A stretch of 64,000 bases of DNA, from contig NZ_JBNILH010000005.1 of NCBI RefSeq assembly GCF_050107595.1, positions 1 to 64,000 of the forward strand, read 5' to 3'. The DNA is from Bacillus_AB infantis_C. Its GTDB lineage: Bacteria; Bacillota; Bacilli; Bacillales; Cytobacillaceae. Made by a program: the position numbers and the translations under genes. Each line of letters starts with the position of its first letter. Position 1 is the first letter of the stretch. Under the pieces are notes generated by a model. It saw only the letters and a program-made list of their open reading frames with translations, was not told the origin of the DNA and did not search any database. This document shows positions 16,666 through 24,944 of the stretch, piece after piece.

Positions 16666-17773
16666 ATAGGAGCGTATCAGAGCCAGAGGCAACACTTTCT
16701 CTTCTTGCCCTCAGGAACCGTACAAAGTTCATGACGATTGTTTTTACAACCGCATATGTTGGAATAGCAAGGATCATTCCCAGGATACCTGCAAGGTTTC
16801 CTGCCACAAGCAGCAGGATGATGATAGTGGCAGGGTGAGTGTCCAGCCTTTTTCCAAGGATGAGAGGAGAAAGGATATTCCCTTCAACCTGCTGGGCAAC
16901 AGCAATGACGATGATCGCCAGAATGGCCTTTGCCGGGGAATCGAACAGCGCGATCAATACAGCAGGCGCCCCGCCGAGAAAGGGACCGACATAAGGAATG
17001 ATGTTCGTGACAGCGACTATCAGCGCCAAAACGAGTGCATATGGCAGGTCAATGATCATATAGCCAATGAAGGCAAGAGTCCCGACGAATAAAGCCACGG
17101 TTACCTGTCCCTGTATGTATGCTGCCAGAGTTTCTCCTGTCTCCTTCAGCGTCTTTAAACCTTCGCTCCGATAAGAAAGAGGGAGGAATTTGGATATGGC
17201 AGCCGGAAACCTTCCGCCATCCTTGAACATATAAAACAGCAGGAAGGGAACTGTTACAATTGTGACTGTAATATTGGCGACAAGGCTGAATACATTGGAA
17301 ATTCCGTTTGTCACCCTGTCAGGGATCGTGTTGGCAAACTCCATCAGTGACCTTTCCAGATTTTCAATCGGGACATAATCCTGATTCATGACCCATTTGA
17401 ACTGCTGCGAGCTTGAGAGATTTTCTATGTAGATTCTTGTTCTTTGTGCATATGTCGGCAGATCATTGAATAAGGCTGTAACCTGCTTTGAAATGATAGG
17501 AACAAGGCTGCCGATCACCAGGACAATAAGGCCGATGATAATCAGATAAATGATTACAATGGCAAGGGTCCTCGGCAGTTTTCTTGCCTGGAGGAAATTG
17601 ACGACCGGATTAAGCAGGAAATAGAGGAAGCCTGAGATGATAATCGGGAAAAACAAGGTAGACACAAAGATTCCGATTGGTTCAAATAAAAAGGATATTT
17701 TGGATGATACGTAAATGATGGCCACAATCAGAAGGATCTGAAGAGACCAGAATTGGATGTTTTTTTTTGTCAC
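16664..17773 (-). CDS. AI-2E (TqsA/PerM) family permease
   Basis: A protein of about 369 residues with seven or eight membrane helices. The arrangement of two N-terminal helices, a large soluble loop (residues about 95-160), and the C-terminal block containing ALVLALIVAVTNIIPYVGPFLGG and LDTHPATIIILLLVAGNLAGILGMILAIP is diagnostic of the AI-2E family. Members export autoinducer-2 or act in Na+/H+ exchange in Bacillus (YueF, YubA, YtvI type); which applies here cannot be told. GTG 17773 is preferred over GTG 17782 for its spacing to AAAGG. Monocistronic. Confidence 0.85.
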   Translation of the reverse strand: MTKKNIQFWSLQILLIVAIIYVSSKISFLFEPIGIFVSTLFFPIIISGFLYFLLNPVVNFLQARKLPRTLAIVIIYLIIIGLIVLVIGSLVPIISKQVTALFNDLPTYAQRTRIYIENLSSSQQFKWVMNQDYVPIENLERSLMEFANTIPDRVTNGISNVFSLVANITVTIVTVPFLLFYMFKDGGRFPAAISKFLPLSYRSEGLKTLKETGETLAAYIQGQVTVALFVGTLAFIGYMIIDLPYALVLALIVAVTNIIPYVGPFLGGAPAVLIALFDSPAKAILAIIVIAVAQQVEGNILSPLILGKRLDTHPATIIILLLVAGNLAGILGMILAIPTYAVVKTIVMNFVRFLRARRESVASGSDTLL

Positions 17774-17873
17774 AGAATTCACCTTTCACTTTCTTCCTGT
17801 AAAAAGTATAACAGATGTTAGAATAATTTTCCTGAAATTTACGATATTATGTATATAAAGCGGGCATCACCAT

Positions 17874-18059
17874 TTAAGCGGCAAAATAAAAAGACCCAGA
17901 TTGGCCCTTATGTTTGGATTTGTATAAAAGATCTTTCTTTGTTTTTGTCTTTCTTTCAGACATATCAAGTAATGCATAAGGGCTCCTTTTGCTTTCCGGG
18001 TTTCTTTTTCCTTCACGCACCATTTTAGTGCGCAGCTTCTTTGCCTTGGATCTTGCCAT
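17874..18059 (-). CDS. Small basic protein, conserved Bacillus type
   Basis: A 61-residue very basic protein (MARSKAKKLRTKMVREGKRNPE ... RKTKTKKDLLY). The pattern is familiar from a small conserved Bacillus family of unknown function; it could bind RNA or DNA by charge alone. GGAGTG lies ten bases before the ATG; a GTG immediately upstream is not preferred. Confidence 0.65.
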   Translation of the reverse strand: MARSKAKKLRTKMVREGKRNPESKRSPYALLDMSERKTKTKKDLLYKSKHKGQSGSFYFAA

Positions 18060-18142
18060 CACATTTACACTCCTGTCCTTAGGGAATGTATTTATTTTAT
18101 AATATCCCGGTCATTCAAACAATGGGTTCTTAGACCGGGAAG

Positions 18143-18307
18143 CTAAATTTTTTCTGCAAGCTTCTCCTTTGCCTGCTTCAGTTTGGCGGCCATTGCCTTT
18201 TCGAGTTTTCCTGGTCCATTCATATAGCGGCAGATTCCGTATATGAAACCTTCTTCAAAAAGAATAAGCAATAATAAAACAGCAATGGCTGCAGCAAAAA
18301 GATTCAT
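18143..18307 (-). CDS. Small membrane protein, unknown
   Basis: A 54-residue ORF with one hydrophobic helix (residues 2-17, NLFAAAIAVLLLLILF), a short aromatic stretch and a basic amphipathic helix (GKLEKAMAAKLKQAKEKLAEK). The ribosome binding site GGGAGG is 11-12 bases from the ATG and lies inside an inverted repeat (18316-18366). It is downstream of the DDAH-like gene and could be cotranscribed. Confidence 0.6.
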   Translation of the reverse strand: MNLFAAAIAVLLLLILFEEGFIYGICRYMNGPGKLEKAMAAKLKQAKEKLAEKI

Positions 18308-18315
18308 CAAGCATC

Positions 18316-18366
18316 ATGCCTCCCGAAACCAGTCATATATAAAGCATATGAAAGGAAGGGAGGCAT
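18316..18366 (-). promoter_or_regulatory. Inverted repeat that sequesters the ribosome binding site of the 54-aa ORF
   Basis: ATGCCTCCC at 18316-18324 and GGGAGGCAT at 18358-18366 are perfectly complementary, with a second inner stem TCATAT/ATATGA. In minus-strand RNA the 3' arm is the Shine-Dalgarno sequence of the small membrane protein. There is no T run, so it is not an ordinary terminator. Confidence 0.5.
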
Positions 18367-18376
18367 AATGAACATT

Positions 18377-19246
18377 TTATCCTCTTAGGCCGGGGCTTTC
18401 TCTCAATACAGGAAGGGTGCAGCAGCGGAAGGCTCCCCCGGACTTAATGATTTCGGTTATATCCACTTCAATTACCTCGAAGCCTCTTTCTTTCAGCTGC
18501 CTGTTGACATTTTCATTAACCGTCAGGCTGAAGATCTTCTTGTCCCCGATGCATAATACATTCGTACCCAGTGAAAATTGTTCTTCTTTGGATACTTCTA
18601 TCAGATGATATCTGGATTTAATGTATTCCAGTGCTTTTGGGTCGATTTCTCCAGGATAAATCAATGCCTCGTCTTCAGAAATGACATTGAAGACACAATC
18701 GAGATGAAGGAATTTATCTGTAAAAGGGACTGTTATCACTTCATGATCTGGCAGAAGCGATTTCAAATGGGCTGCAGCTTTCTCATTCGTCCTGTCACTC
18801 AAGCCGACATAAACAGTATTGCGGTCTATGACGATATCTCCGCCTTCAATTTTTTCGCCAATCAGGTTGAAATAGGAGGTCCGCTCCTTTTCCAGCCATT
18901 CTTTGAACACATCTTCCTCGCCCTGCCTGACCCTGCTCGCCATTTCTGCCACAAAAACGGTCTGGCCGAGGGTAAAACCGATATCCCTCGTGAAAACCTG
19001 TTCAGGATATTTGCCCCGGGCAGGGAGGAGGTAAACCTCCACACCGTATTGCTCTAGTGTTTTAACAAAATTGCGGTGCTGCTCCAATGCCTTTTCAATA
19101 TCAATGCCTTCTTTAAGAAAATGGCGCTGGGTCTCGTTGATCACATCTTTAATGGTCATATGCTCCGGTTCACAGAGAACCACTTTTTTCAGCCGGTCAT
19201 ATTCGCTTCCCACATATGCCGGCATATCTGGCGTTTGCTTTACCAT
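18377..19246 (-). CDS. Dimethylarginine dimethylaminohydrolase (DDAH) family protein
   Basis: A 289-residue member of the guanidino-group modifying superfamily, close in length and order to B. subtilis YkgA. Landmarks: EYDRLKKVVLCEPEHM near residue 15-30, the FTRDIGF segment, KIEGGDIVID (substrate-binding Glu/Asp), a His in KFLHLDCVFNVI and the catalytic Cys near the end in GGAFRCCTLPVLRE. The family hydrolyses methylarginine or related guanidino compounds to citrulline; the substrate here is not established. GGAGG lies before the ATG at 19246. Confidence 0.85.
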   Translation of the reverse strand: MVKQTPDMPAYVGSEYDRLKKVVLCEPEHMTIKDVINETQRHFLKEGIDIEKALEQHRNFVKTLEQYGVEVYLLPARGKYPEQVFTRDIGFTLGQTVFVAEMASRVRQGEEDVFKEWLEKERTSYFNLIGEKIEGGDIVIDRNTVYVGLSDRTNEKAAAHLKSLLPDHEVITVPFTDKFLHLDCVFNVISEDEALIYPGEIDPKALEYIKSRYHLIEVSKEEQFSLGTNVLCIGDKKIFSLTVNENVNRQLKERGFEVIEVDITEIIKSGGAFRCCTLPVLRESPGLRG

Positions 19247-19374
19247 AATATCCTCCTAAAATCAGGTTACTTCCTTTACTATTCACCTAAACCAGGCTAG
19301 TTATGAAAAAAGCTCATACTATCCCTGGGACTGGCTTCATATACTAGAGGACATGCAGCAGCCAGGAGTGTTCA

Positions 19375-19956
19375 ATGATGATATTTAAAAAATCGGCTAT
19401 CATCCTTACCGGATGCCTTCTTCTTTCTCTGGGGATAAACGGTTTTCTAATTCCTAACAAGGTTCTTGATGGCGGTGTAATCGGCCTCGGTTTGATCTGC
19501 AATTACTTATGGGGATTTGAAGCAGGTTTGTCCATCCTCCTGATGAGCGTTCCCATATTCGCTCTTGCCTGGTTCAAGGATAGAGGTTATTTTTTCAACA
19601 GCCTGCACGGTTTGCTGCTATCCTCCATCTTAATCGATATCATGAACCCAGTCAGCAGGTCTCTTCCATATATCGACCCTGCCATCGGCTCTATTGCCGG
19701 AGGGGCGCTTGTCGGCCTGGGCATAGGCCTGATGCTCCGCTATGGCACGAGCACAGGGGGGACAGACCTATTGGCTCAATTTATCGCGGATCTTTCAGGA
19801 ATGAATGTGGGGATAGTAATCTTATTGATTGATTCCCTTGTCATCTCTATCGGAGGTCTGCTTGTTTCAGGAGATACCTTCATGCTTTCTCTTATCACGA
19901 TCCTGACAGTAGGGCTGGTCACAAGCCTATGCACCTATCGGACCGCAAAAGAGTAG
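19375..19956 (+). CDS. YitT family membrane protein, short form
   Basis: A 193-residue protein with five to six predicted membrane helices and the YitT pattern (GINGFLIPNKVLDGGVIGLGL, GLGIGLMLRYGTSTGGTDLLAQ). Most YitT proteins carry a C-terminal DUF2179 domain of about 55 residues; it is absent here. Function unknown. It shares a terminator with the convergent CNNM gene. Confidence 0.85.
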   Translation: MMIFKKSAIILTGCLLLSLGINGFLIPNKVLDGGVIGLGLICNYLWGFEAGLSILLMSVPIFALAWFKDRGYFFNSLHGLLLSSILIDIMNPVSRSLPYIDPAIGSIAGGALVGLGIGLMLRYGTSTGGTDLLAQFIADLSGMNVGIVILLIDSLVISIGGLLVSGDTFMLSLITILTVGLVTSLCTYRTAKE

Positions 19957-19977
19957 GGAAGGTGCATTGGGTGACAA

Positions 19978-20001
19978 AAAAAGCCCTTACTCAGGGCTTT
20001 C
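19978..20001. terminator. Terminator shared by yitT-like and CNNM genes
   Basis: AAAGCCCT, loop TACTC, AGGGCTTT. On the minus strand it runs into seven T residues and overlaps the last codons of the CNNM gene; on the plus strand it is followed by CTTCTTC. Confidence 0.75.
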
Positions 20002-21303
20002 TTCTTCAGCCAGTCTCCTGACCTCTATAAAAACAATATGATGGCCTTCCAGTTCTTTGACAGTAAAGGAGTAGTTTTCCTCAATGATTTCTTCCCCCTG
20101 GACTACATCATACCGCTGGGAAAGGAACCAGCCGCCAAATGTATCAACATCCTCTTCGGGCAGGTTCGTACCAAGGAGGTCATTGACATCTTCGATAAGG
20201 ACCTTGCCGCTGATGATATAATGGCCTTCAGCCAATTTGCGGATATCGGAAATTTCATCTGCATCAAATTCATCCCGGATCTCACCGACGATTTCTTCGA
20301 TGATATCTTCTACTGTCACAAGTCCTGCTGTCCCGCCATATTCATCCAGCAGCAGGGCCATATGGGTCCGCTCCTTCTGCATTTTTAGGAGAAGATCATG
20401 GATCGGAATCGTCTCAATGACCCTGATGGCAGGCTTCAAAAAAGCGGTGATGGGAGCACCTGTCAGCGTTTCCCTTTTTACGGTGGCAGTCAGGATGTCC
20501 TTAATGTTGACGATTCCTTCAATATTGTCTTTATCGCCATTTATGACCGGATAGCGTGTGTACTTCTCCTCACGGATGATACCGAGGATATCCTCTACAC
20601 TGTCATCGATGGAAAGGCTGACGATTTCCGTCCGAGGCACCATGATTTCCTTGGCGAGCCTGTTATCAAATTCAAAGATATTATTTACATATGTCAGCTC
20701 TGATTTATTGATCTCACCGCTCTCATAGCTTTCAGAAAGGATAATCCGGAGCTCTTCTTCTGAATGGGCCAGATCATTTTCAGAAGCAGGCTTGAGACCG
20801 AACAAGCCGGTAAGGATCCTTGCTGAACCATTGAGCGCCCAAATGAAAGGAAACATCAGCTTATAAAACAAAATCAGCGGCTTAGCAAACAACAGGGTAA
20901 TTCTTTCCGACAGCTGTATGGCCATGGTCTTAGGAGCCAATTCGCCGACCACAACATGCAGAAATGTAATGGAAGCAAAGGCAATCCCGAAGGATAAAAG
21001 ATGGGTGAGCGATGGATTAAGCTCCAAACTCTCAAAAAGAGGATGAAGCAGCTTCTCGACCGTCGGTTCCCCAAGCCAGCCAAGGCCGAGCGCTGTGATA
21101 GTGATTCCCAGCTGGCAGGCAGAAAGGTATTCATCCATATGGGTAATCACATGCCTGGCCGCCTGCGCTCCAGGTTTATTTTCTTCAATCAGCTGGTCGA
21201 TCCTCGAACTTCTGACTTTGACGATTGCAAATTCTGCTGACACAAAAAAAGCGGTTAAAGCAATTAAAAGTGCAACTAATACCAAATTGATAAATATGTC
21301 CAA
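19987..21303 (-). CDS. CNNM/CorC (HlyC) family membrane protein with CBS pair
   Basis: A 438-residue protein with the DUF21/CNNM membrane domain (residues about 1-190, SAEFAIVKVRSSRIDQL, ARHVITHMDEYLSACQLGIT), a tandem CBS pair (about 205-330; MVPRTEIVSLSIDDSV, LLDEYGGTAGLVTVEDIIEEIVGEI) and a C-terminal CorC/HlyC domain. Relatives such as B. subtilis YhdP/MpfA export Mg2+. The start is a TTG; the closest good ribosome binding site (GGAGGTG) is separated by a small hairpin. A MerR-type gene lies just upstream on the same strand. Confidence 0.88.
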   Translation of the reverse strand: MDIFINLVLVALLIALTAFFVSAEFAIVKVRSSRIDQLIEENKPGAQAARHVITHMDEYLSACQLGITITALGLGWLGEPTVEKLLHPLFESLELNPSLTHLLSFGIAFASITFLHVVVGELAPKTMAIQLSERITLLFAKPLILFYKLMFPFIWALNGSARILTGLFGLKPASENDLAHSEEELRIILSESYESGEINKSELTYVNNIFEFDNRLAKEIMVPRTEIVSLSIDDSVEDILGIIREEKYTRYPVINGDKDNIEGIVNIKDILTATVKRETLTGAPITAFLKPAIRVIETIPIHDLLLKMQKERTHMALLLDEYGGTAGLVTVEDIIEEIVGEIRDEFDADEISDIRKLAEGHYIISGKVLIEDVNDLLGTNLPEEDVDTFGGWFLSQRYDVVQGEEIIEENYSFTVKELEGHHIVFIEVRRLAEEESPE

Positions 21304-21377
21304 CGAATCGCCTTACAGAGTAAGGCTTACACCTCCTGGATGAGTAAAAAAGTCTGCTGTAAGTTCCGGCAGGAGGG

Positions 21378-21821
21378 CTACATCAATAAAAGGAGAATGG
21401 TCTGCATGAGGGATATGCTTTCAGCAGAAAGATGCTTTTTAAGAGCTTCCTTCTTCAGTCCTTTATCCTCCAGATTTTGGAGCAGCTCGGAAAGCTCCTT
21501 ATCCAAACCGGATATCTTTACTTTAAGTGTTTCATAATCGGTAAGATCTGATTCTTTTTCCTTTAGTCTGTTCTTTATTTCTTCCAGTGAAAAGCTGTTC
21601 CTTTTGCACTGTTCGATATATTTAAGGGTATCAAGAGCTTCTGCATCATAGTAGCGGTAATTGGAAGCAGAACGCCTTGCTTTGATAAGGCCGATTTGTG
21701 TGTAATAATCTACCGTACGCTTCGTTACATTCGCCCTTTTTGCAATCTCTCCGATTTTCAGTTTCTCTGCCCCAAACTCATCGCCTCCCCAGCAGAACGT
21801 TTTAGTTATAGTGAAAATCAT
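21378..21821 (-). CDS. MerR family transcriptional regulator, start uncertain
   Basis: The protein has an N-terminal winged-helix MerR domain (KLKIGEIAKRANVTKRTVDYYTQIGLI, then SNYRYYDAEALDTLKYIEQC), a dimerisation coiled coil rich in Leu, Lys and Glu, and no Cys-rich metal loop, so it is not clearly a metal sensor. The in-frame start at 21821 has a poor ribosome binding site. A strong GGGGAGG site is followed by an ATG (about 21791) in another frame; one extra G in the nearby G4 run would join it to the protein as MSLGAEKLKIG. It lies upstream of the CNNM gene on the same strand, comparable to yhdQ-yhdP in B. subtilis. Confidence 0.78.
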   Translation of the reverse strand: MIFTITKTFCWGGDEFGAEKLKIGEIAKRANVTKRTVDYYTQIGLIKARRSASNYRYYDAEALDTLKYIEQCKRNSFSLEEIKNRLKEKESDLTDYETLKVKISGLDKELSELLQNLEDKGLKKEALKKHLSAESISLMQTILLLLM

Positions 21822-21924
21822 AATCCTATTTATTTAAAATCACAATCATTAAGTTTTGGCGGGAATGGAATTTTCTTATGAGGATAGGGTAAAACCTATA
21901 AAAAGGACAGGGAGGGATTTTCTT

Positions 21925-22038
21925 ATGGACTCTACAAATCCGTTTTGGCAGACTGTGCTTTCATTCTTGCCGCTTATTATTATTGCTGCGATTGTGGTTG
22001 CCTTTCTGGTCTACCGAAAAAGCAAGAGCAGGCGTTAG
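21925..22038 (+). CDS. Small single-helix membrane protein
   Basis: A 37-residue protein (MDSTNPFWQTVLSFLPLIIIA...) with one membrane helix at about residues 10-31 and a basic tail YRKSKSRR. GGGAGG lies eight bases before the ATG and a terminator follows. Unknown family; typical of small Bacillus membrane peptides. Confidence 0.65.
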   Translation: MDSTNPFWQTVLSFLPLIIIAAIVVAFLVYRKSKSRR

Positions 22039-22047
22039 CCTGGCATG

Positions 22048-22076
22048 GCCCGGCAATAAGCCGGGTCCCATTTTAG
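22048..22076 (+). terminator. Intrinsic terminator
   Basis: GGCCCGGC, loop AATAA, GCCGGGTC, then CCATTTTAG. Confidence 0.65.
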
Positions 22077-22169
22077 TTGAAATAGCGGGGCAGCTTCAAT
22101 TAACATGATACATAACAGAGATCCTGGCAATCCTGTCTCTATATAAAATAAAGGGGGAAACTGACTGAT

Positions 22170-22457
22170 TTGGCACACCGCTGTTCGCATCCTTATCGTA
22201 TATTCAGCAGAAAAGTGGAGTGGAATGAACAAAAAGTGATTGAAACCGAATGCCACCTCCACCTATATGACGACCGGGTCGTCGCAGAAGACCGCGAATT
22301 CAGGCTGGCTGATATCTATGATGTCTCCTACCGGGAACAGTCTTCCTTCGGCTTTTTGTACTTGCATACAAACCACGGTCTTTATCCCTATAAAGTCTAT
22401 ATCAGTCCTGAGGATTTCATCAGGCAATACCGCATAGCTGCAGGCAAGGCCATTTAA
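22170..22457 (+). CDS. Hypothetical protein with a PH-like strand pattern
   Basis: A 95-residue soluble protein starting at TTG, with GGGGGAAA nine bases upstream. The pattern of short strands (TECHLHLYDDRVVAEDREFRLADIYDVSYRE, FGFLYLHTNHGLYPYKV) followed by a helix (EDFIRQYRIAAG) recalls bacterial PH-like domains. No exact family is recognised. Confidence 0.6.
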   Translation: MAHRCSHPYRIFSRKVEWNEQKVIETECHLHLYDDRVVAEDREFRLADIYDVSYREQSSFGFLYLHTNHGLYPYKVYISPEDFIRQYRIAAGKAI

Positions 22458-22465
22458 GCGGCTGG

Positions 22466-22497
22466 CAAAAGCATCCCGGATGGATGCTTTTTTTTCG
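22466..22497 (+). terminator. Intrinsic terminator
   Basis: AAAAGCATCC, loop CGGA, TGGATGCTTTTTTTT. Confidence 0.88.
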
Positions 22498-22574
22498 GAT
22501 GAAACAGAACATGAGAGCGACTATTTAAGCTCAAGAAGGGTAAAGATAGGCAGAATAGCAGAGGAGCTGATTGC

Positions 22575-23423
22575 ATGAAAGAGAGTTCATCAACCAACCG
22601 TTTTCTCCCGGTTGCTTCAGCAGCAAGCGGAGATATGAAAGATATCACCCCTGACGTCCATTGCCTGCCGATTCAAATTGTCAATGTCTTTTTTGCTGAG
22701 GTAAATAACGATTCCAATGATTGGGTGCTGATTGATGCAGGCATGCCTAAATCGGCAGGAAAAATTATTGAAGCAGCTGAAGCTCTCTTCGGTGAAGGAG
22801 CTGCACCAAAAGCAATCATCTTGACTCATGGGCATTTCGATCATATTGGAGGGATAATCGGACTGCTTGAAACATGGAAAGTGCCAGTTTACGCACATGA
22901 GCTCGAGCTCCCATATTTAACAGGGAAGAAGGATTATCCTAAGCCTGACGCCAGTGTCGAGGGCGGGATGATTGCCAAGATGTCGCCGCTGTTCCCGCAT
23001 GAAGGGATCGATATAAGTGAATATATCCATCCGCTTCCTTCTGATGGGTCTGTTCCTGCATTGCCGGGATGGAGATGGATCCACACACCCGGACATTCTC
23101 CGGGCCATGTTTCCCTGTTCAGGGAGGCAGACAGCCTGCTTATTGCCGGAGATGCTTTTGTGACGGTAAGGCAGGATTCACTTTATAAAGTCCTTGTCCA
23201 GGAAGAAGAGGTGAACGGGCCGCCCCGTTACTTGACTACGGACTGGAAAGCCGCAGAAAAATCTGTCTTAAAGCTGGCTGCATTGAACCCTTCGGCGGCT
23301 GGAACAGGGCATGGCCGTCCGATGTCAGGCCCAGGATTGGCAGAGGGCTTGCAGAGGCTTGCGGATCATTTTGGCGAATTAGCCGTACCGGACCATGGCA
23401 AATATGTCGAAGGGAACAGCTGA
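22575..23423 (+). CDS. MBL-fold metallo-hydrolase
   Basis: A 282-residue metallo-beta-lactamase fold enzyme. The zinc motif THGHFDH is at about residues 78-84, further ligands are His in HTPGHSPGH, Asp in IAGDAF and His in GTGHGRPM. Similar in length and layout to B. subtilis YflN-type proteins. Substrate unknown; such proteins hydrolyse esters, lactones or thioesters. It is alone, with a modest ribosome binding site (AGAGGAG). Confidence 0.85.
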   Translation: MKESSSTNRFLPVASAASGDMKDITPDVHCLPIQIVNVFFAEVNNDSNDWVLIDAGMPKSAGKIIEAAEALFGEGAAPKAIILTHGHFDHIGGIIGLLETWKVPVYAHELELPYLTGKKDYPKPDASVEGGMIAKMSPLFPHEGIDISEYIHPLPSDGSVPALPGWRWIHTPGHSPGHVSLFREADSLLIAGDAFVTVRQDSLYKVLVQEEEVNGPPRYLTTDWKAAEKSVLKLAALNPSAAGTGHGRPMSGPGLAEGLQRLADHFGELAVPDHGKYVEGNS

Positions 23424-23490
23424 CAGGACTTTTTTGTGTGCATAAAATCTTCTGCCCCGCCCAAACTAGAGAAAAAAGGGGCTGTATATC

Positions 23491-23787
23491 ATGATTTTCT
23501 ATGCATGCGTGAAGTATGAGGACCATGATCCCAATTCATATAAAGGGATTGAAGTGACTACATTGGGCTCCAATGATAAAGTGGCCGAATTTGAATCTTA
23601 TGACCCGCTGGAGGATTACCGTAATTTTGCCAGCTGGGCTGAAAGTGTCGGCGAAAATAATGTAGGGTTCTGTGACACTTTCAAGGCATTTGCCCATGAT
23701 TACAGACAGGTTTCAGAAGAAGATTCAGAAAAAATGATCTCTATGCTGTATGGGGACCATGGCAGCTGCGGCTATGAATATTACTGA
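23491..23787 (+). CDS. Hypothetical acidic protein
   Basis: A 98-residue acidic protein rich in Tyr and Asp (YACVKYEDHDPNSYKG, YDPLEDYRNFASWAESVG, GDHGSCGYEYY). AAAAAAGGGG lies nine bases before the ATG. No family is recognised; it shares a terminator with the convergent gene. Confidence 0.6.
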   Translation: MIFYACVKYEDHDPNSYKGIEVTTLGSNDKVAEFESYDPLEDYRNFASWAESVGENNVGFCDTFKAFAHDYRQVSEEDSEKMISMLYGDHGSCGYEYY

Positions 23788-23810
23788 CAGGCTTTTTACG
23801 CTGATAACAG

Positions 23811-23843
23811 CAGAAAAGCCCTGGGCATCCAGGGCTTTTCTTA
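23811..23843. terminator. Bidirectional terminator
   Basis: AGAAAAGCCCTGG, loop GCAT, CCAGGGCTTTTCT, with T/A runs on both sides, between convergent genes. Confidence 0.85.
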
Positions 23844-24050
23844 CTGCTGTTCTTCATCAAAATAACTCTCAAAGCTAATCCGGTCTGTCAGTTTTTCATT
23901 TTTGTAATATGGGTTTTCTATTGTTGAGTTCTCAGGATCCAAATTGGTTTTGATGACGAGGAAAGGCTCTGAAGAATGCTGTGCAATGAGCCTGTCATCC
24001 AGCTCCCTGAAATCAGGCATTTTTTCACTTCCCGGCTTAATGGGATCCAT
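23841..24050 (-). CDS. Hypothetical small acidic protein
   Basis: A 69-residue soluble protein (MDPIKPGSEKMPDFRELDDRL ... ISFESYFDEEQQ) with a strong AGGAGGTGG ribosome binding site seven bases from the ATG. No family recognised. Confidence 0.6.
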   Translation of the reverse strand: MDPIKPGSEKMPDFRELDDRLIAQHSSEPFLVIKTNLDPENSTIENPYYKNEKLTDRISFESYFDEEQQ

Positions 24051-24196
24051 GCTTCCACCTCCTGACCTTAGGTTGCTGCCGGCAGGAACACGTTATCCAG
24101 GAAAGCAGTGGAAAAAAGAAAAGCAGCTCCATCGGGATGACGGAGAGCCAGAAAAATGAGTACTAGCAGTAAATTATTCTTTGTGCAGCAGGGACG

Positions 24197-24520
24197 CTAG
24201 CCTGTCTTTTCCGGCATGATTTGCAAAATGAACTGCTTGGCCTTTTCATCAATGAAAAGGCAATATTCCTCCTGATCCTTCAGGTCCAGCAGATTTCTCA
24301 GCTCCATTGGAATATGGATGGACCCATTATCAGAAACAACCCTTTTGTTTTCAGTACTTCTGGGATCTGCTTTTCTGATTAAAATTTTCTTGTCTTCATC
24401 TTCGAACTCCAGATCGGCAAGCCTGCCGGGGAGAAGGTCGAATTTTTTCCTCCAGGGACTTGGCAGCAGGACTTTTCCGGTCTTAGTAAAATTTTTGCAT
24501 TTATAGACGCTTTGCATCAT
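24197..24520 (-). CDS. Protein with two AbrB/SpoVT-like domains
   Basis: The 107-residue protein consists of two swapped-hairpin AbrB-like units: residues 3-48 (CKNFTKTGKVLLPSPWRKKFDLLPGRLADLEFED) and residues 58-95 (VVSDNGSIHIPMELRNLLDLKDQEEYCLFID). AbrB-like domains normally dimerise to bind DNA; a tandem pair in one chain would make an intramolecular equivalent. Whether it is a regulator or an antitoxin-like protein is unknown; no toxin gene is next to it. ATG 24520 is chosen for GGGGAAGTG just upstream. Confidence 0.65.
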   Translation of the reverse strand: MMQSVYKCKNFTKTGKVLLPSPWRKKFDLLPGRLADLEFEDEDKKILIRKADPRSTENKRVVSDNGSIHIPMELRNLLDLKDQEEYCLFIDEKAKQFILQIMPEKTG

Positions 24521-24781
24521 AACACTTCCCCGAATTGTTTTACTGACTCTCTGCTGAATCACGTGTTCGAGCTTACTTACTACATAGCACGTGAAGGAGG
24601 GAAGAAAACCTCATATTGCATACGAGGGAGGAAAAAAGGGACTTTTTTTATCATACAGAGCCCGCTTCTCTGGAAGAATATGAATAGTTGTGTTCCAGCT
24701 TAAGTTTAACCAGGGAAAAATAAGGAGAAAGTACAAAGGGGCTGCATCCTGTTATATGCCTATCTAAAAGGAGGAAGAAAT

Positions 24782-24916
24782 ATGAAGGATGAAAAGAAGC
24801 TGATGAGCGAGGAAGAGCTTGATGCACTCCATCATGTAATGGAAGAGCAGATCGCTTATATTCTTGTAGATGAAGAAGAAGAAAGGTCCAGGGAAGAGCA
24901 GAAGGCTGAAAGGTAA
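24782..24916 (+). CDS. Small acidic helical protein, unknown
   Basis: A 44-residue ORF (MKDEKKLMSEEELDALHHVMEEQ...), nearly all Glu, Lys and Leu, predicted as one helix. AAAAGGAGG lies seven bases upstream and a terminator follows at once, so it is an independent gene. The 24563-24781 stretch before it shows nothing else. Confidence 0.65.
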   Translation: MKDEKKLMSEEELDALHHVMEEQIAYILVDEEEERSREEQKAER

Positions 24917-24944
24917 GAGGGGGGAGACACCCCCCTTTTTTTAT
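24917..24944 (+). terminator. Intrinsic terminator of the 44-aa ORF
   Basis: GAGGGGGG, loop AGACA, CCCCCC, then seven T residues. Confidence 0.85.

Noticed and set aside
21304..21377. Magnesium riboswitch upstream of the CNNM gene
   Set aside because: Only a 6-bp hairpin is present; the gap is too short for an M-box.
24197..24520. Antitoxin of a toxin-antitoxin pair
   Set aside because: The AbrB-like double domain fits, but no adjacent toxin-like gene is found on either side.
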